Assembly: GCA_025024175.1 (NCBI GenBank)
Contig: QCXZ01000042.1
Location: 5,907,501-5,971,500 of the forward strand
Direction: 5' to 3'
From: Rhyzopertha dominica
Taxonomy: Eukaryota > Arthropoda > Insecta > Coleoptera > Bostrichidae
DNA: 64,000 nucleotides
Part shown: positions 1 to 12,478 of the stretch, in pieces
Numbering within the stretch: position 1 is the first letter of the stretch
Layout of the letters: each line of letters starts with the position of its first letter
Made by a program: the position numbers and the translations under genes
The notes under the pieces: model-generated
What the model was told of the DNA's origin: nothing
The model's input: the letters and a program-made list of their open reading frames with translations, nothing else
Databases searched by the model: none

Positions 1-290
1 TTGGATGACGTAATCTTAAACATCTTAACATCCAGATAACCTCAATATAATGAAAACTGGTCCATATTCACAAAGTTATTTCGAATTTGACGTCACTTTT
101 ATAAATCTTCTGTATTTCTGTGTTTAGTTTATTAGGCACTGATAATGGCTTATATTAGCTGAAAGCGCCTTGCCAATTTGTTTAATAAAGTGGATTTATT
201 GGACTTCGTGAAGACTAGTCTTATAGAAATAACATTACTTCAATAAAGACGCCGGGTATCAGTAGTAGGTGGAATCAACGAACAGGACGA

Positions 291-330
291 AACTGAAGAT
301 GCCACCAGTTACGTGTGCCGAAACGTATGC
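291..330 (+). other. Hammerhead-ribozyme-like Penelope tail motif
   Basis: CTGAAGA at 293-299 fits the hammerhead core CUGANGA, and GAAAC at 320-324 fits the second core strand. The segment between them can form only an imperfect stem II. Penelope-like elements are known to carry small hammerhead motifs with this spacing in their terminal repeats. No Penelope coding sequence adjoins it, so this is either a terminal scrap or chance. Compare the better motif at 40521-40553. Confidence 0.35.
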
Positions 331-345
331 ACCTAATCTGCGAGG

Positions 346-1500
346 ACCACAGCACAACAGCCCGGAAATTCCGTCGAGTTCATTAAGTAGTCGTGTGGTA
401 AATTTTCCTTGGAATTGCTGGTATAGCCTGAAGATTTATNACATCGAACGCTTTCTTTAAGTCTATTGACATGACGTACATCTTGTGTCTTCTCTCCAAT
501 CTTCTTTAAATGTACGGCTTACCGTGAAAATACTTTATGATCATCTACAGTTTATTTCTTTATTTTACTTTTACTTTTAGTGTCAAAATCGGAGATTCAC
601 AGAAGTTCTTTAATGGTAAAAGGTCTGATATCACGGAACAATTTTTTTAAACAAAGGAGATTTAGTTACTGACAGAACATTTTTAGGTTAATAACATTTA
701 ACTTTGTTCCTTCTTGTTCTCTTCGTACCTCATTTATAACAGTTTGAACGCTTAATTCCAAAATAACCTTCCAAAGCCGACCTTTCTCCCATACCGAACT
801 CATACAAGAAATTAGATATCTTCTGCTGCCATTAATTTCGATTTGATCTTCATTTTACGACAATGAAGCAAAAACAATGGCAACATCGCCGTGGATGACT
901 CGCTCAACGGAGTAGGCCAGAGGAGGGAGGGGGTGGTTGGTTCGCCGCATTCTTCTGCCCACCCCGTGAATTAATTTGGATGCGATCCTGCTGGTCCGAT
1001 CGCGGCGACCTCTCGTCTAGCGTGACCGTTCTGTCCGTCCAATAATAATGGTAATTTGCTGGCTATTAATAAAAATAAATACCATTATTACGACGGCGAA
1101 AAAAGGTTATTGCACAACGGCGATTTTCGGTGAACCAGACGGATTTATTTCGTGACGCTTTTTGCGGTTATTGAAATAGCCTTGGGTTAACTGGTCGTGA
1201 AAAAGAATGAAATATGGATTGTTGAACTAACTTGCACACTCGCAAAGGTTTATTGGTTGTGATTGGTTGCAATTGGATGCATTGCTGGTATTAAAAGAGA
1301 AACGTTCATGGCTTAATCGATTTATGGTATGACTTTAACGGCTGCATATCATATGCAAACTCGGTTTAATTGCGATTTTTACACACTGGTGGTTGATTTG
1401 AAAGACAATCGTTATTCATTCCGTATACGTTTATTTCTCTCTTGATTATTTATGTGAACTAAACAGCTCTTCCTGACCCATTTAACTGACAGTGAATCGA
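346..1500. other. No gene; unique-looking island
   Basis: No coding sequence or repeat is recognised. From about 860 to 1160 the composition rises in G+C and includes TAAT/ATTA cores (for example AATAATAATGG and CTATTAATAAAAATAAAT). This contrasts with the AT-rich surroundings and resembles non-repetitive, possibly regulatory intronic DNA. There is one ambiguous base at 440. Confidence 0.3.
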
Positions 1501-1526
1501 TCGTATAAAAATTCATTGCTGCTAAA

Positions 1527-1625
1527 ACGCGGAGTGGGAGTTAGAGTGCCAGGGTGTAAATCTGAGGTTCCGGGTTCAAATCCTAGTCGAGGCGATTTTT
1601 TTTCAACACCTTCCATGCTTAAGTT
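1527..1625 (+). repeat. tRNA-derived SINE fragment
   Basis: A box-B-type promoter core, GGGTTCAAATCC at 1572-1583, sits about 40 nt after a degenerate A box (TGGGAGTTAGAGTGCC near 1535-1550). This tRNA-like head is followed by a T-rich run and an unrelated tail. The flanks cannot form an acceptor stem, so it is not a functional tRNA. The assignment rests on box spacing only, and no second copy of this tail is visible here. Confidence 0.5.
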
Positions 1626-1904
1626 AGCTAAGTGACAATTTTGACAAGACCCATGACAGTTACGTCGCGACGTTACGAGGTAGAGTTTGTTTAATGTTCC
1701 CCAGAGTTTTTTTAACAATACTAACACCGAAAAATAATAAAAATCCGTTTCATAATGGCTCTACTAGTATGATACGCAATTGCGTTTCGTAATGTCTTTA
1801 TTAAGACCGCAAAATGAAAAATAGCTATTTTTGATATGAGTGTGAAAAACACAAATTTTAGGGCACGCGTATGAAGCTTTGCAGAACGAGCGTCGCTAGA
1901 AAAA

Positions 1905-2590
1905 TAGTTATCACACAGGAAAAATTGACACTCGACTAAATACTGCAATGCGACTAATCACTGGAACAATTAAGTCAACTTCATTACCTTGGCTTCCGAT
2001 TATTTCAAACATTGCTCCTCCGGAAATTCGCAGACAGTTTGCTACTTATAAAGTTTGCAAGAATATCAACCAGCTCCTAATGAGTATATGATCTTCCGAG
2101 ATCTGCAAAAGCTACCTACAGCTCTGCTAACTTCCAGAAAACCTCTGTGTACAGAAGATTTCCTTCGTGCTGCTCCTTACACCATTGAAGATGGATGGGG
2201 TCTATTTGGTAACTCAAGAAATATGATATATTCTATCAACAGTTTATAGAAGATCCTACAGAAAAGGTGGCAGGAACTGGCCTCCCGAGAATGTCTTGGG
2301 TCATTCTGAATCGTCTTCGCACTGGTCATGGGAAATGCAACTTTTTTCTTAACATATGGGATCCATCTATCAACCCTTTTTGTGAATGTAGAGACCCCAT
2401 CCAAACAATTGAACATATGGTCAACAAATGCCCCCGTACAGCATGGACTGGTGGTTTTGCGTCTATCCATCGTGTTGATGAAGGTGTATTTTGATTTGAC
2501 TTTTTCTAATGTTTTTCAATACTCTATCCAGAATAGATACATACACAAATGCGAGATCTCTTATCCCCGAATAAAACGATTTTTTCATTC
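1905..2590 (+). pseudogene. Non-LTR retrotransposon ORF2 C-terminus, decayed
   Basis: This is the C-terminal region after the reverse transcriptase of an arthropod LINE. Around 1945-2040 the translation reads MRLITGTIKST, then WLPIISNIAPPEIRRQ, a block seen in many insect LINE polyproteins. A second frame at about 2280-2500 gives LNRLRTGHGKCNFFL, then CECRDPIQTIEHMVNKCP. This is the Cys/His-containing tail motif (RTGHG, C-x-C, H-x3-N-x-C-P) that ends such proteins. Frames change at least twice and there are stops, so it is dead. The RT domain is absent, as expected of a 5'-truncated copy. An AATAAA-like element near 2570 may mark the 3' end. LINE membership is clear, the clade less so. Confidence 0.75.
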
Positions 2591-2839
2591 AACGCTTTTA
2601 TAAAAGTCGACCATAGTCGCATGAAATTAACAGTACTGTATAAATGATTTTCATAAGAATATATAGTATCTATATAGCAAAAGTCTTGACCTTCCCTAGC
2701 AACAGTAAAAACCGGATTAAAGGTTCATATAAAGTAATCTCAACCAGCCAACTGCAGCAATTCTACATCATCGAATACCTACGATTTATAGCGGCGAAGT
2801 GCAATTTGAACTGCATTAAAATACGATTGTCCCCCGCCC

Positions 2840-3250
2840 GGAAATGCGCCGCCTGGAAGACAAATGACACCGCGAGCAATTTTTCTCGAACGTCGCAATA
2901 ATCTCGTTGCAGCGGTACACGATTTTTTTCTACTTCTAATTTATTTCCGGTGGCTCAGAACGCGCTGCCGGGGAAAATTAGTTGTCCTGTCCGCTGCAGC
3001 CAGCCACAATAAAATTAACTCGCCGCATATATCACACACTTCCTTATTATACGCCGCAACGATTCAATTATCGCGCGTGAAAAAGCGCCGCTGAGCTTTT
3101 GTATCTCCGAACGGACGCTTCACACCAAACGGCGCTATCTGGTAAATTCACGGCGTGCCCGTTGACACAGCGCAAATATGGAAAACCGGCGTTGTTCGGT
3201 TAGAATGATAAAATTGCTCTCGGAAAAGTTTATGGCACGGAGATGGATTC
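2840..3250. other. Non-repetitive G+C-richer island
   Basis: This stretch is noticeably richer in CG dinucleotides than its neighbours (CGCGCGTG, GCCGCTGAG, ACGCCGCAACG). It carries AATTA and ATTAACTCG segments but no sustained reading frame and no recognisable element. It is a candidate conserved non-coding sequence. The following 3255-3840 shows nothing recognisable. Confidence 0.25.
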
Positions 3251-3844
3251 GCCTCAAATATTTGTTTCCAACGGATTTATTTCGCGTGCAAGAAATCCGG
3301 GCGATTTTTCTCCACCATACAGATCATTTTTTATGTAAACATATAAAATAAAATAAATCATATTTTCTTCTAGAACGTTTTGGTAGTAGCAATCGACGGG
3401 AGTTGCACCCGCCTCGTGGGATTGAAGAATTGAAATGTAGGCAAATTGACGTTTGGAGTATATAATCAAGGAACATTCTGGATAATTCATCAGCAGAAGA
3501 AAGAAGCCCCAAGTGTGGCACATTGGCATAACCGTCTCGCAGTAGACATGTCAAAAATCCACAATTCGAAAAACACCTGGAACAATCTGGAAAATTCAGT
3601 AGAATACATAAGAACTCCTTAGTGCTGAATCCGCCTCGCGACTGCGTAAAATTGCTGAACAGTTAGTCTGAGAGTATTGAACAAAAAAAAATAACATGCG
3701 AGCATTAACGCATACTTGTTGCACTCACATCTTAATATAACTGATATCTTCTGAATATACTGCCTTTTTGTCTAACATACATAGTGATCGTCTTATAATG
3801 ATTTGCGGCCTATTAGTATTTTGCCCGCATTTTCTAAATACTAC

Positions 3845-5110
3845 AGTCAGGGTTTCGTTCGGGGCATAGCACCACAACTGCTCTGCTCAGAGTGATCAAT
3901 GAAATGGACCGATCCAACAGTACTATCCTTATACTGTTGGATCAAAGTAAAGCCTTTGACCTCGTAAATCTTGAATTGTTGATTGCTAAATTGAGTTACA
4001 TAGGTTTTGACCAGGTCGCATAGAGATGGTTTTCAAGCTATCTCTACGGCAGGATGCACAGGATAATACTAAGCAATTTTTTTACACTCAGATCTAAAAG
4101 AAACTAGAAGTGGCGTCCCTCAGGGTAGTATCTTGGGGCCTATATTATTCTTACAGTATACTTTTGATTTGCCTGCAGCTTTGTTTAGTTCACAGATTCA
4201 GCTTTATGTTGATGACGCTCAGCTGTATCTTCCTTGTATCACAAGTGGTGCAGAAACCATGGTCTAAAGCTTAATCCTAAAAAATCTATTGCTATGTGCA
4301 TTGGTAATCAGCATTGCAGTGACCTTGTGTGTTCAAATTATAGTGTTACTATTGATGGAACCATGCTTGATTGGGTTGACTCTGCTAAAAATTTGGGTGT
4401 TGTCTTTGATAGAAGTTTGTGTTTTAATAAACATTGCCAAGAAGTGTATAAAATACGTCTTTTTAAATTAAAAACCATGTACGGCTTAAGGGACATCTTG
4501 GATGATAATGTAAAGTTAAAATTAGTAAAGGCATTAATTTATCCTCATGTAGATTATTGTTCTCAAGTTTACTATCATTTTATGCCCAAGTACAATGAAT
4601 TAAAAATTCAACGTGTCCAGAATGTTTGTATAAGATACGTGTGAAAGGTTCCATTCAGAGAGCACATCACTCCATATTTAATTCGTTTAAATGAACCAAA
4701 AATGAATCTCAGAATGGAATACTTATATAGCATACTATTGTATAAGTTTTAAACTAACAGGGTACCTTCTTGTCTAACAGATACTCTTGTGAGACGCTCT
4801 CAAATTCATGATGTCAATGTTAGATATAATTCTTTTACCGTGCCTCAACATTGCACATCAAAATTTGAGGGTAGTTATGGTTACATAGCTCCTACATTAT
4901 TGAATAAAATTCTTGATATCGTAGAGCTGCCACTGGCGGCGTTCAGTCGTCGTCTTAGGCATAGTTTTTTTCAGTAATTTGCAATTGGATTGATTTGTAT
5001 GTTAGTTTTTTATATAACGCCTTTCAAGTATATTTGCTTGTAAACGGGGGATCGGTAGAATGACTGACGTCAAATCTCCTACCTTTTGTGTAAAAAAAAT
5101 GAGTCATTGA
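3845..5110 (+). pseudogene. Jockey/CR1-like LINE reverse transcriptase, decayed
   Basis: Reverse transcriptase for target-primed retrotransposition. In order: GFRSGHSTTTALLRVINEM (RT fingers) near 3850-3910; LLDQSKAFDLVN (motif A, catalytic Asp as in FDxV) near 3935-3970; PSGSILGPILF (a degraded PQGSILGP motif B) near 4110-4150; and LYVDDAQLYL (YVDD-type motif C) near 4203-4230. A long open stretch at 4234-4644 then gives the RT thumb and post-RT region (LNPKKSIAMC, KNLGVVFD, HVDYCSQVYY). A later open block at 4789-4977 is the polyprotein end (SYGYIAPTLLN). Frameshifts and stops separate the blocks. There is no endonuclease domain, so the copy is 5'-truncated. The 3' UTR probably ends near 5110. 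Confidence 0.85.
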
Positions 5111-6500
5111 ATTATTATTTGTAGAAAAATATTTAACAGTTTAGAATGTATATCTTTTCTTTTCCAAATATGTAATCAGACGAAAGTGAATCTTAATTTT
5201 GTTAAAAGCCATGTTTTACAAAAAAACTGATGATGATAAATCACAACGTGAACATTAAAGAATTTGGCGAACTTCGCTATTTTTTAAGACAATAATAAAG
5301 TTATGAACCAAAAAATCTGAAACGTTAGCATCTGAAGCAATAAACCAAAAACCAAAACATCCGAAAAATTTATTTTCCGCAAATCAAAAATTGCAAGAAA
5401 CTTTCATACATAGCATTATAATTTGTTTAAGGTTATTTTAATTATCTGAATTATGAGTGCTTGTCGTTGTGAATGTAACTCCAGGATGTAAAAGATGTCG
5501 CAAAATTATTAATAACTATGACAAGAACTAAGGTCGTGGGAACTTTTTAAAATGTTTACTTTTTAATATTATTTCGTAATTTACTTTAAAATAAGACACC
5601 ACTACTATTACATACTCTCAGCTTGAATGTCATGGTGCCTGGCTGTTTGGAATTCACCCAGGTCGCATACCAGCTCTTAAGAAATAAGACGACCACAGCC
5701 AACACTATTTCAAAACAAATCAAAAACGCCTCTACGATTCGAACGAAACCATTACTATTGTAAATAATACAATTAATAATGTTAACATTTCATTAAACTC
5801 TCCATACAATTTATAAATTACCTACTAATGCTCAAATGTGCAAAAAGAAATGGGTTGCAATGGAATCAACAATGAGGCTACAAGAAAGTATACGCTCTCG
5901 TTGGGTAAAGCAACTTACAGGTAGCGAACCGGTTAATTTACAAACAGAATAAGTACGTAAACATATCATTAGGTCTATGATTATGCCACGCTCGGTCATA
6001 ATAATAGTAATTATAATTTTAAAAAAAACAGTCGAATAAAGGACGCAGACAAGTTGCTTTTTATTATTTCATTTCTACTCAAACCCCATGACCATATTTA
6101 AGCACAATTTTTTTTATTTTTCCCATTGTGTCAGAAACGTATTCTACGTTTAGACGAATAAAAAACAATAGTGCACATGATTCTTGTCATATGCTATGAT
6201 TCTGTCGTCATATCGTGACAAATCTGAGTACTACAACAAAATGAACCAACTGCTTTCCCCAAATGAACGGTGCTCGAAGTAAGTCATAACAAATCTTGTA
6301 TCATCGAGCCACTTGTATGACTAAATTTAAATGTTATTGTCTAATCTTACAAAAAAAGGTTAAAAAAACATATACATGTGTATTGTCCTCAAATTATTTA
6401 TCAAGCTAAAACAAAATGACTGTTATATAGGCTGCATGATTATGCATAAAAGCAATTGTGACTGAAATAATGCAAATTCCAAAATAATAATTATTGCTTT
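5111..6500. other. No recognised feature
   Basis: AT-rich DNA. I see no conserved motif, tRNA or transposon end. Confidence 0.4.
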
Positions 6501-6508
6501 ATTTTAGA

Positions 6509-6890
6509 TAAAAGATACGAAAGAAAATGTCATCCAGAAAATCCCTTGAACGACGATGATCAAGGAGAGGACGAAAATGATATCCCAGTTTTCACACCAA
6601 ATGTGGTTTGTGTGGAAAACGACAAATTTAGCCCAAAAAGTTTTGAACTTATTGGAACGATGAAGATACTTTGCCTTTGTCTTTATATAAAGGACCAGTA
6701 AATGAGCCAAAGTTCCATGATAGTACAACTAAAAAGTATGACATAAAATGGTATAAATGTAAGTTTCAAAATCCTGAGATGGTCTGTAATGATTTAGAAC
6801 CCCTGAAGAATCCCCAGATTTAAAGTTCCAAAAGGGAATGAGGAATTCAGTCATGTGCAGAAGTCTTACACTATTCACATCTCAATGAAA
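6509..6890 (+). pseudogene. Unidentified decayed coding remnant
   Basis: Three successive open stretches on the plus strand read like one broken protein. The first is acidic (NDDDQGEDENDIPVFTPN). After a shift comes NDEDTLPLSLYKGPVNEPK, running through KWYKCKFQNPEMVCND to a stop near 6823. After another shift comes FKVPKGNEEFSHVQKSYTI. The first stretch is preceded by a good 3' splice-site-like string, TTATTTTAG, ending at 6508. A GTAAGT lies near 6760, but the frame reads through it. The amino-acid composition is protein-like. I do not recognise the family. It may be a transposon gene, a retrocopy or an old host exon. Confidence 0.3.
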
Positions 6891-7724
6891 GCAAAGAAGG
6901 TAAAAAAGCGAAACTTAAAAACCCATCTTTAATTTTTTTAATAACTTCGGTACTGAGGATTGAGCAGTTTAGAGTGGTACAACTTTGATAACTATTATTG
7001 TGTAATTTGTATCAACAGCAAAAATTTAGGTATCGACCCACCTAGTTATTACTTTTATATTTAAACTAATACAATATAATATATTTTTCGAGAGTATTCA
7101 ACAATCCAAGAAAGAAATAATACAATTAAAAGTAACACCTCTTTTGCATTCCATGAAAGGCACCTTTCGCGGATTTCCTGACAACCCCTGTAGGATTCAA
7201 TCAAGCACACAAATCCAAAGTAAACTTCAACCCCACCGTACCCAAGTGAATGCACCATTTAATACAATCCGCCCTTCCTACTGCATCATTTCACCCCTTT
7301 TCAACCCCGATCCGACAGACTAGCTGCAGGCGCTCTCTGCATTTCGGTCCTTCGGCCATTTGTTAACAAGCGTTTTATTCGAGATCGAGTGTTTGGGGCC
7401 GCTAACACGCATAAATCCCTTTAGAAATGGTTACAGAACGGCTGCCGCTCAGTTTAGACGTTAATTGTGTTTATAGAAGTCGGAAAATGGGAGGACCTGA
7501 CGACCTATTGTGTTCGTATTTATATGACCGCTTGCATTCAGATTATGGTTGTAGATAGACGGAGTGGGAACCGAGACGGGAGATCAGAGTATCGGATCTT
7601 GTAGAGGCTGGGGGTTGTTTTCAGCGATCAGCTGATATGGTTTAGTATGTTTTGCTTTCTTTCAGAAAATGCCACTGAGCAAATAATTGAAATGATTTTT
7701 ATAAAAATACTGCTGGTACTGGTG
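6891..7724. other. No gene; short unique-looking block
   Basis: Nothing recognisable. From 7260 to 7470 the sequence is locally richer in CpG and pyrimidines and looks single-copy. Confidence 0.25.
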
Positions 7725-8740
7725 ATTAACGACATTGATAAATTCAAAATTCAAGAATATGTACAATTAACCTCTTTATGCATGTCCTAGAACTGTTTAC
7801 CAATTAACAAAGAGTTTTTCGAACAACACGAAGGAACAGCCATGGGGAGTCTCTCCCCTTTTGTGGCAAAATTATTTATGGGTCATTCGAAACAAATTTC
7901 AAAAATAAAAACCAGTATTTCACTCGCGGATGGTTGTATTACGTTGACGATGTTTTTGCCATCTTTAACACTAATAAATGTAACTTTTTAGAAAAAGTCC
8001 CGTTTCACAAGCATGAACTTCTCTATGGAATAAGAACAAGGAACTCTTCCGGTTTTAGACGTATTGCTGACAAGAAAGAGCAACAGCGAAATACAGTATA
8101 CAGAAAAAATACAAGTACAAACAGTTCTTCATTCTTACCAACATACTCTTTCTACTTTGAGCTTCCTAGTTAATAGATTAGTTAATTATCATTATCAAAA
8201 GCCAACTTTGAAAAAAAAAACTCAAATACAATAAGCCTGTTCATAATGGGTACTCTAGTAAAACAGTAGAAAATTTACTTAGGAAGATACAAAAAACAGA
8301 TTGTATAGATGTAACCACTTTGTTTTAACTAAATATAAATTGATCAAAATTCCCTTTGAACTTGGGATTACCAAAGGATTAGAACGCAACCTAAAATTTT
8401 TTCATCTAAAACTGGTTTTTACTGCCAGTAATATTATCAAAATTCTTTTAGGAAATCCGAAGGATAAAGCAGATTAAAAAGATGAAGCGGACTTACATCA
8501 AATACAATCTTAAATATATTGGGAAGACTAGGCGGTCCATAGGGGTTAGATATAAAGAGCATTTAGCTCATTTTAGGTTTGGGTGGTTTGATAGGTCAAG
8601 TATGAAAGAATCTTTATCCAAAGGAACAAATATGATTACTTAAAACTCCAGCTATGTAACTCCAATCAATATTGTTCTTCGTTGGTTTGTGGACTATGAC
8701 GCGTCGTCTGCAGAAATTTAAATTTTAATAATTAATATTG
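7725..8740 (+). pseudogene. Penelope-like element, RT plus GIY-YIG, decayed
   Basis: Penelope-like elements encode a telomerase-related reverse transcriptase fused to a GIY-YIG endonuclease. The RT core starts near 7730 (EYVQLTSLC). It continues with FFEQHEGTAMGS-LSP near 7815-7860, matching the family's QxxGxAMGSPLSP with one residue missing. Near 7930 comes WLYYVDDVFAIF with the catalytic YVDD intact. A degraded VYRK-x-T-x-T-N block follows near 8095. Around 8487-8580 the reading YIKYNLKYIGKTRRSIGVR then YKEHLAHF is the GIY-YIG endonuclease (Y-IGKT-R-IGVR-EH). Frames change repeatedly and stops intervene. Terminal repeats are not visible. Assignment to the superfamily is firm, the subfamily is not. 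Confidence 0.82.
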
Positions 8741-10700
8741 ATTGTTGGGGGTTACATAAACGGTGGTATAGATTCAGTATTTTATTTCGATACACGTTAT
8801 TTCTACAAATGTGGACGACAAAATTGCATTATAAATTTGATTAGTTTTTTGAAGCTCATTTTTTGAATAGCATTATATTACTAAAAAAATTGTATAAATA
8901 ATTACTGATCGTGTTAGTATGACCGTTGCTAGGGTTAAAGAGTTTGTTTATTTTGATTTAAGTGTTTTTAGGTTGTCATTTGTAAAAGTTTTTGGTGGTT
9001 TCGATTTCGAGATGAGTGAAAATTAAGAAAATCTACTCCTGATGTGGAAAAAGAGCATACTTTCGGAAAAGCAAAGCCTTCGACACTGTTAAAACCTAAG
9101 GTGCTTGTTAATGACAATTGTGACATTTCAAAGTAAGTAATAAATGTTTAGGAATACAGCAAACGAATAACATTGCTAAAGAAACTGACAGATAGAAGAA
9201 ATCTAAAGTTTTTGATGACGAGTGCGTCTTTATAAAGGTTGTTGCGAAGTTGCGATAATGGGCTCACATGGAGCGAGTAAATCTAATGAATTATACAAGT
9301 TAAAGTCGTAGTCAGTGATGGACTGCCAGCATTTATTCCAGAGATATTCAGAAATGCCAGTTAATGGTCTTCAAACTATACGGTTACTGAGTTTTCATAT
9401 TTTTTCTTTCTATTCTTTCTGTCTGGGTTTTCCGAATGTTACCAATGAAAAAAGACAGGTCTGCATCAACAATAGCGTCAACAAGTTAAAGAGTATACCT
9501 TTTCACTTCTAGAAGCCACAAAATACAAAGAAAATTATCGATATATGTACATTAAATTAAAAAAAAAACCTTAAAACGTACAATGTAGCAATATCTGTCA
9601 GTTACTTTCACAAACATCTGTTAAGAACATCCTAATGCCATCTAATAAAAATTTTTGCCTAATAAGGAATAGTCCTGGCCTATTAGGCTTCATAAAATTG
9701 ACGACAATGATATAGATAATGCTTTTTCATTGGTTAAGCTAGAATAATACCAAAGAAAAATGCCTTTTAATAAAAATTCTGCTTTTACATCATCTACTAG
9801 GTTTCCTTGACATTATCATACCTTAACCAAATGAAATCATAAATAAATAAAATAAATCTTGGTCTTTTTTAACTAAAAATGAAAATGTTGCCCCTAACAC
9901 AAACGAGTTCGTAACATATGCTAAAATTACATCAACTCTTTCAACGTCCTGCCACCATCTTTTTTAATTATACCTGTCGTTTCCATCTCTCTCGAGACTC
10001 TGTCAGAATTAATTTTGCTCCGAAACTACCCTAAATCTAACCCCAAACGAGCAGCAGTCGTTGCCCTTACACTCGAAACAAGGTCACATTATCGTCTGAA
10101 ATGGGTCCATTTCCCTCGCGTGCCCGCCGCTATTTCGCCAAGTTAATCACCTTCCCTTAACAAACCACCTCTTCAACTTACTTCCTCGAATGCCCGATAG
10201 GCTACGCCGATTTTTAATCGCGCACTTGAATGCTACAAGGAATAACCTCCCGAGCTTCTTATACGCAATTATCGTTCAGGGAGTCCCCATTCGGGATGGG
10301 AAATCAGCTCTATTATAGGAGGAACGCACCATTCATAAATGGGCCACGAGGCGCTCTCTGTATGCGTTGCATCGGGTACCCTTTCGTAGATCAGATTAGA
10401 CCGTTGTAGGGAGGTCGTGGTTTATCTTGCATCTGAGTTTGTGGCCACTGAACATTTCTAAATTGGGTTGTGTGGTTGGGTTGGTTTTGCTGTTGTCGAT
10501 AAACAGAGTATGTAGATGCGGTAATTGTTTAGAAGGAACATCTGCTCGTAGGTACAGATTGATTCCGTAGGCTGTACTAATAATGTAGAGTTTCATAAGA
10601 AATAAAAAACCAATGAGGGAAATACAAGATTTTTGCCGGAGCATCGATGTTTCAGCATCAAATGTAAGCCATTTTCCAGATCTAAAATTACAAAAACAGC
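8741..10700. other. No gene; unique island at 9990-10390
   Basis: 8741-9980 holds no recognised element. 9990-10390 is richer in CG and C+T, seemingly single-copy, with TTAATTTTGC and TTTTTAATCGCGC segments. No coding feature is visible. Confidence 0.25.
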
Positions 10701-10954
10701 AATAGCGTGCTCATAACGTCAACCCAAAACAAGTCTAAGTTGTACACGCTATAAGGGTTGACTGGTAAGAAGCAGCACCAACAAACCAGCAAATGACAAA
10801 AATGAAGTATTTTTTAAAATATAAACAACGACACACATGGTAATATGAAAAGCAGAAGAGCAGTTGAACATCGAAACCACTATAAGAAACAAAAACACTA
10901 CAAATTGAAATATTTTCATAGCACCTACTTATTATAAAAATATGGAGACCGTGG

Positions 10955-11885
10955 AATGGGGTGGATGTTTCCCACCCACAAGAAGGACAAATCAACGTAA
11001 AGATTGTTGATGAAGTTGAAATGGCGGACGATGTTTTTGACAATAATGTTGATGTACCCGAAGAGTCAAATCTCATCAAACGGATTTACCACCATTTACC
11101 ACGTGAAGCTAAACAAATCGTTTTGAATGTTTATGAATACATCAAAATAGCAGAGGGAGAAAGTGGAGCCATCGCAAAAAAAACAGTAGAATGACCAAAA
11201 TTTCACAATCAACTGTGAGAAATATAGCTGTAAATGGAATTCAGGACAGAAAAGTGCGAAAAGACGTTGGTTCGTCGAGGGTGTTCAAAGATGAACACGC
11301 ATATTTAATACGACGTATGATTTATGGGGCATGTAAAAATAATTCTGAATTGATAATTGAAGAATTACACAAGAAAATTAAAACTAAGCTAAAAATTAAC
11401 TGCTGTAAGGAGAGTTTCGTAACTTTCTAAGAGAAATGGACCTTCATTATAAGAAAATTAATAAACGCCAAGTGCTTATGAAATCTCCACGAATTTCGGA
11501 ATGATGAATAAATTGCTTAAACCAAATAAAAAAATTTCGGGATGAAGCTAGACCAATCATATATGTCGACAGCTGGCGAGTTTTACTTAACCCTTCTGAA
11601 ATCTGATTAGTCGTGAGATTAATCTACTAACTATAAGTGGACATTAGTCACGACGTAACAATTTCTATCTGCAAAAATATGAAGGACGCAAAGGTAGATT
11701 ACCATGAAAGTTTGACGGCTAAGGTTTTTGAAAATTGGTTTGAGAATAAACTGCTGCCAAAGCTTCCGACCAATACAGTAATTGTATTAAAAAATTCGTC
11801 TTTCCATTTTGCGCAGATTGAAAAAAAATCCAAATACGTCTTCGAATAAGAAAAAATCAAAGATTTTCTTTTAAAACATGACATA
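10955..11885 (+). pseudogene. IS630/Tc1-superfamily transposase, N-terminal two-thirds
   Basis: DDE transposase remnant of an arthropod IS630-like family. 11191-11430 is an open frame resembling the DNA-binding/linker part (SQSTVRNI, later EELHKKIKTKLKINCC). Immediately after, in another frame, come REMDLHYKKINKRQVLM and IKKFRDEARPIIYVDSW, where the first catalytic Asp is retained. The block at 11637-11849 reads DYHESLTAKVFENWFENKLL then NTVIVLKNSSFHFAQIEKKS. In this family the second catalytic Asp normally occupies the position of Lys in VLKN, so it is lost. The C-terminal E-containing part is missing. The element at 61145-61690 carries the complementary C-terminal region of the same kind of transposase. 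Confidence 0.75.
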
Positions 11886-12478
11886 TTCTAAGTAATGTTA
11901 TACAAAGAAACAACTCTTGGGGGTTCTAAAGACAAAATGTTTTGATAAAACGTTCCGAATTGATAGCTTAGCTAAAGAGCATGACGCAATTTTACGGCTA
12001 CCGCCGGTATCACTGTATGTTAATTCAAAATGACATGATTTAGCACGAACTTACTTTAACTGTAGGCCTGATATTTATGAATTTATCATCTATGGAATTA
12101 TTTCTTCTTTCATAAATTTAAATTTAAGCTTAAATAGCCATTTTTTTAATCGAAGTTATGTAATTTCACTTCATACTATTTTTCCAGTGAACTGAATTTC
12201 ATGAATTTGATTTCTTGATTTTCATAAATTTGTTTTATTTTTTTTACATTTAGCATATTGAATTTTTACAACTGTTTTCTCACTTACGACCCAAAAGAGA
12301 TTCTCAAAATAATCTTATGACCTATTCCTCATGGTATTCATATTCAACTGTTGGTATTTTTATATTACCTACATTTTATACCTAAATTTTATACTTTGAC
12401 TATGTCAGCTGGTGGGGCTGTTGTGAAAGTAACGACCATTTTGATGGTGCTTCTTCTCAGCAGTTTTCTCTCGTGATG

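Noticed and set aside
9010..9130. Exon ending in AAA|GTAAGT near 9127
   Set aside because: The reading has stops in the best frame and no acceptor or family motif. Donor-like strings are common by chance.
10735..11079. 114-codon minus frame
   Set aside because: It is mostly antisense to the start of the IS630-like pseudogene and has no motif of its own.
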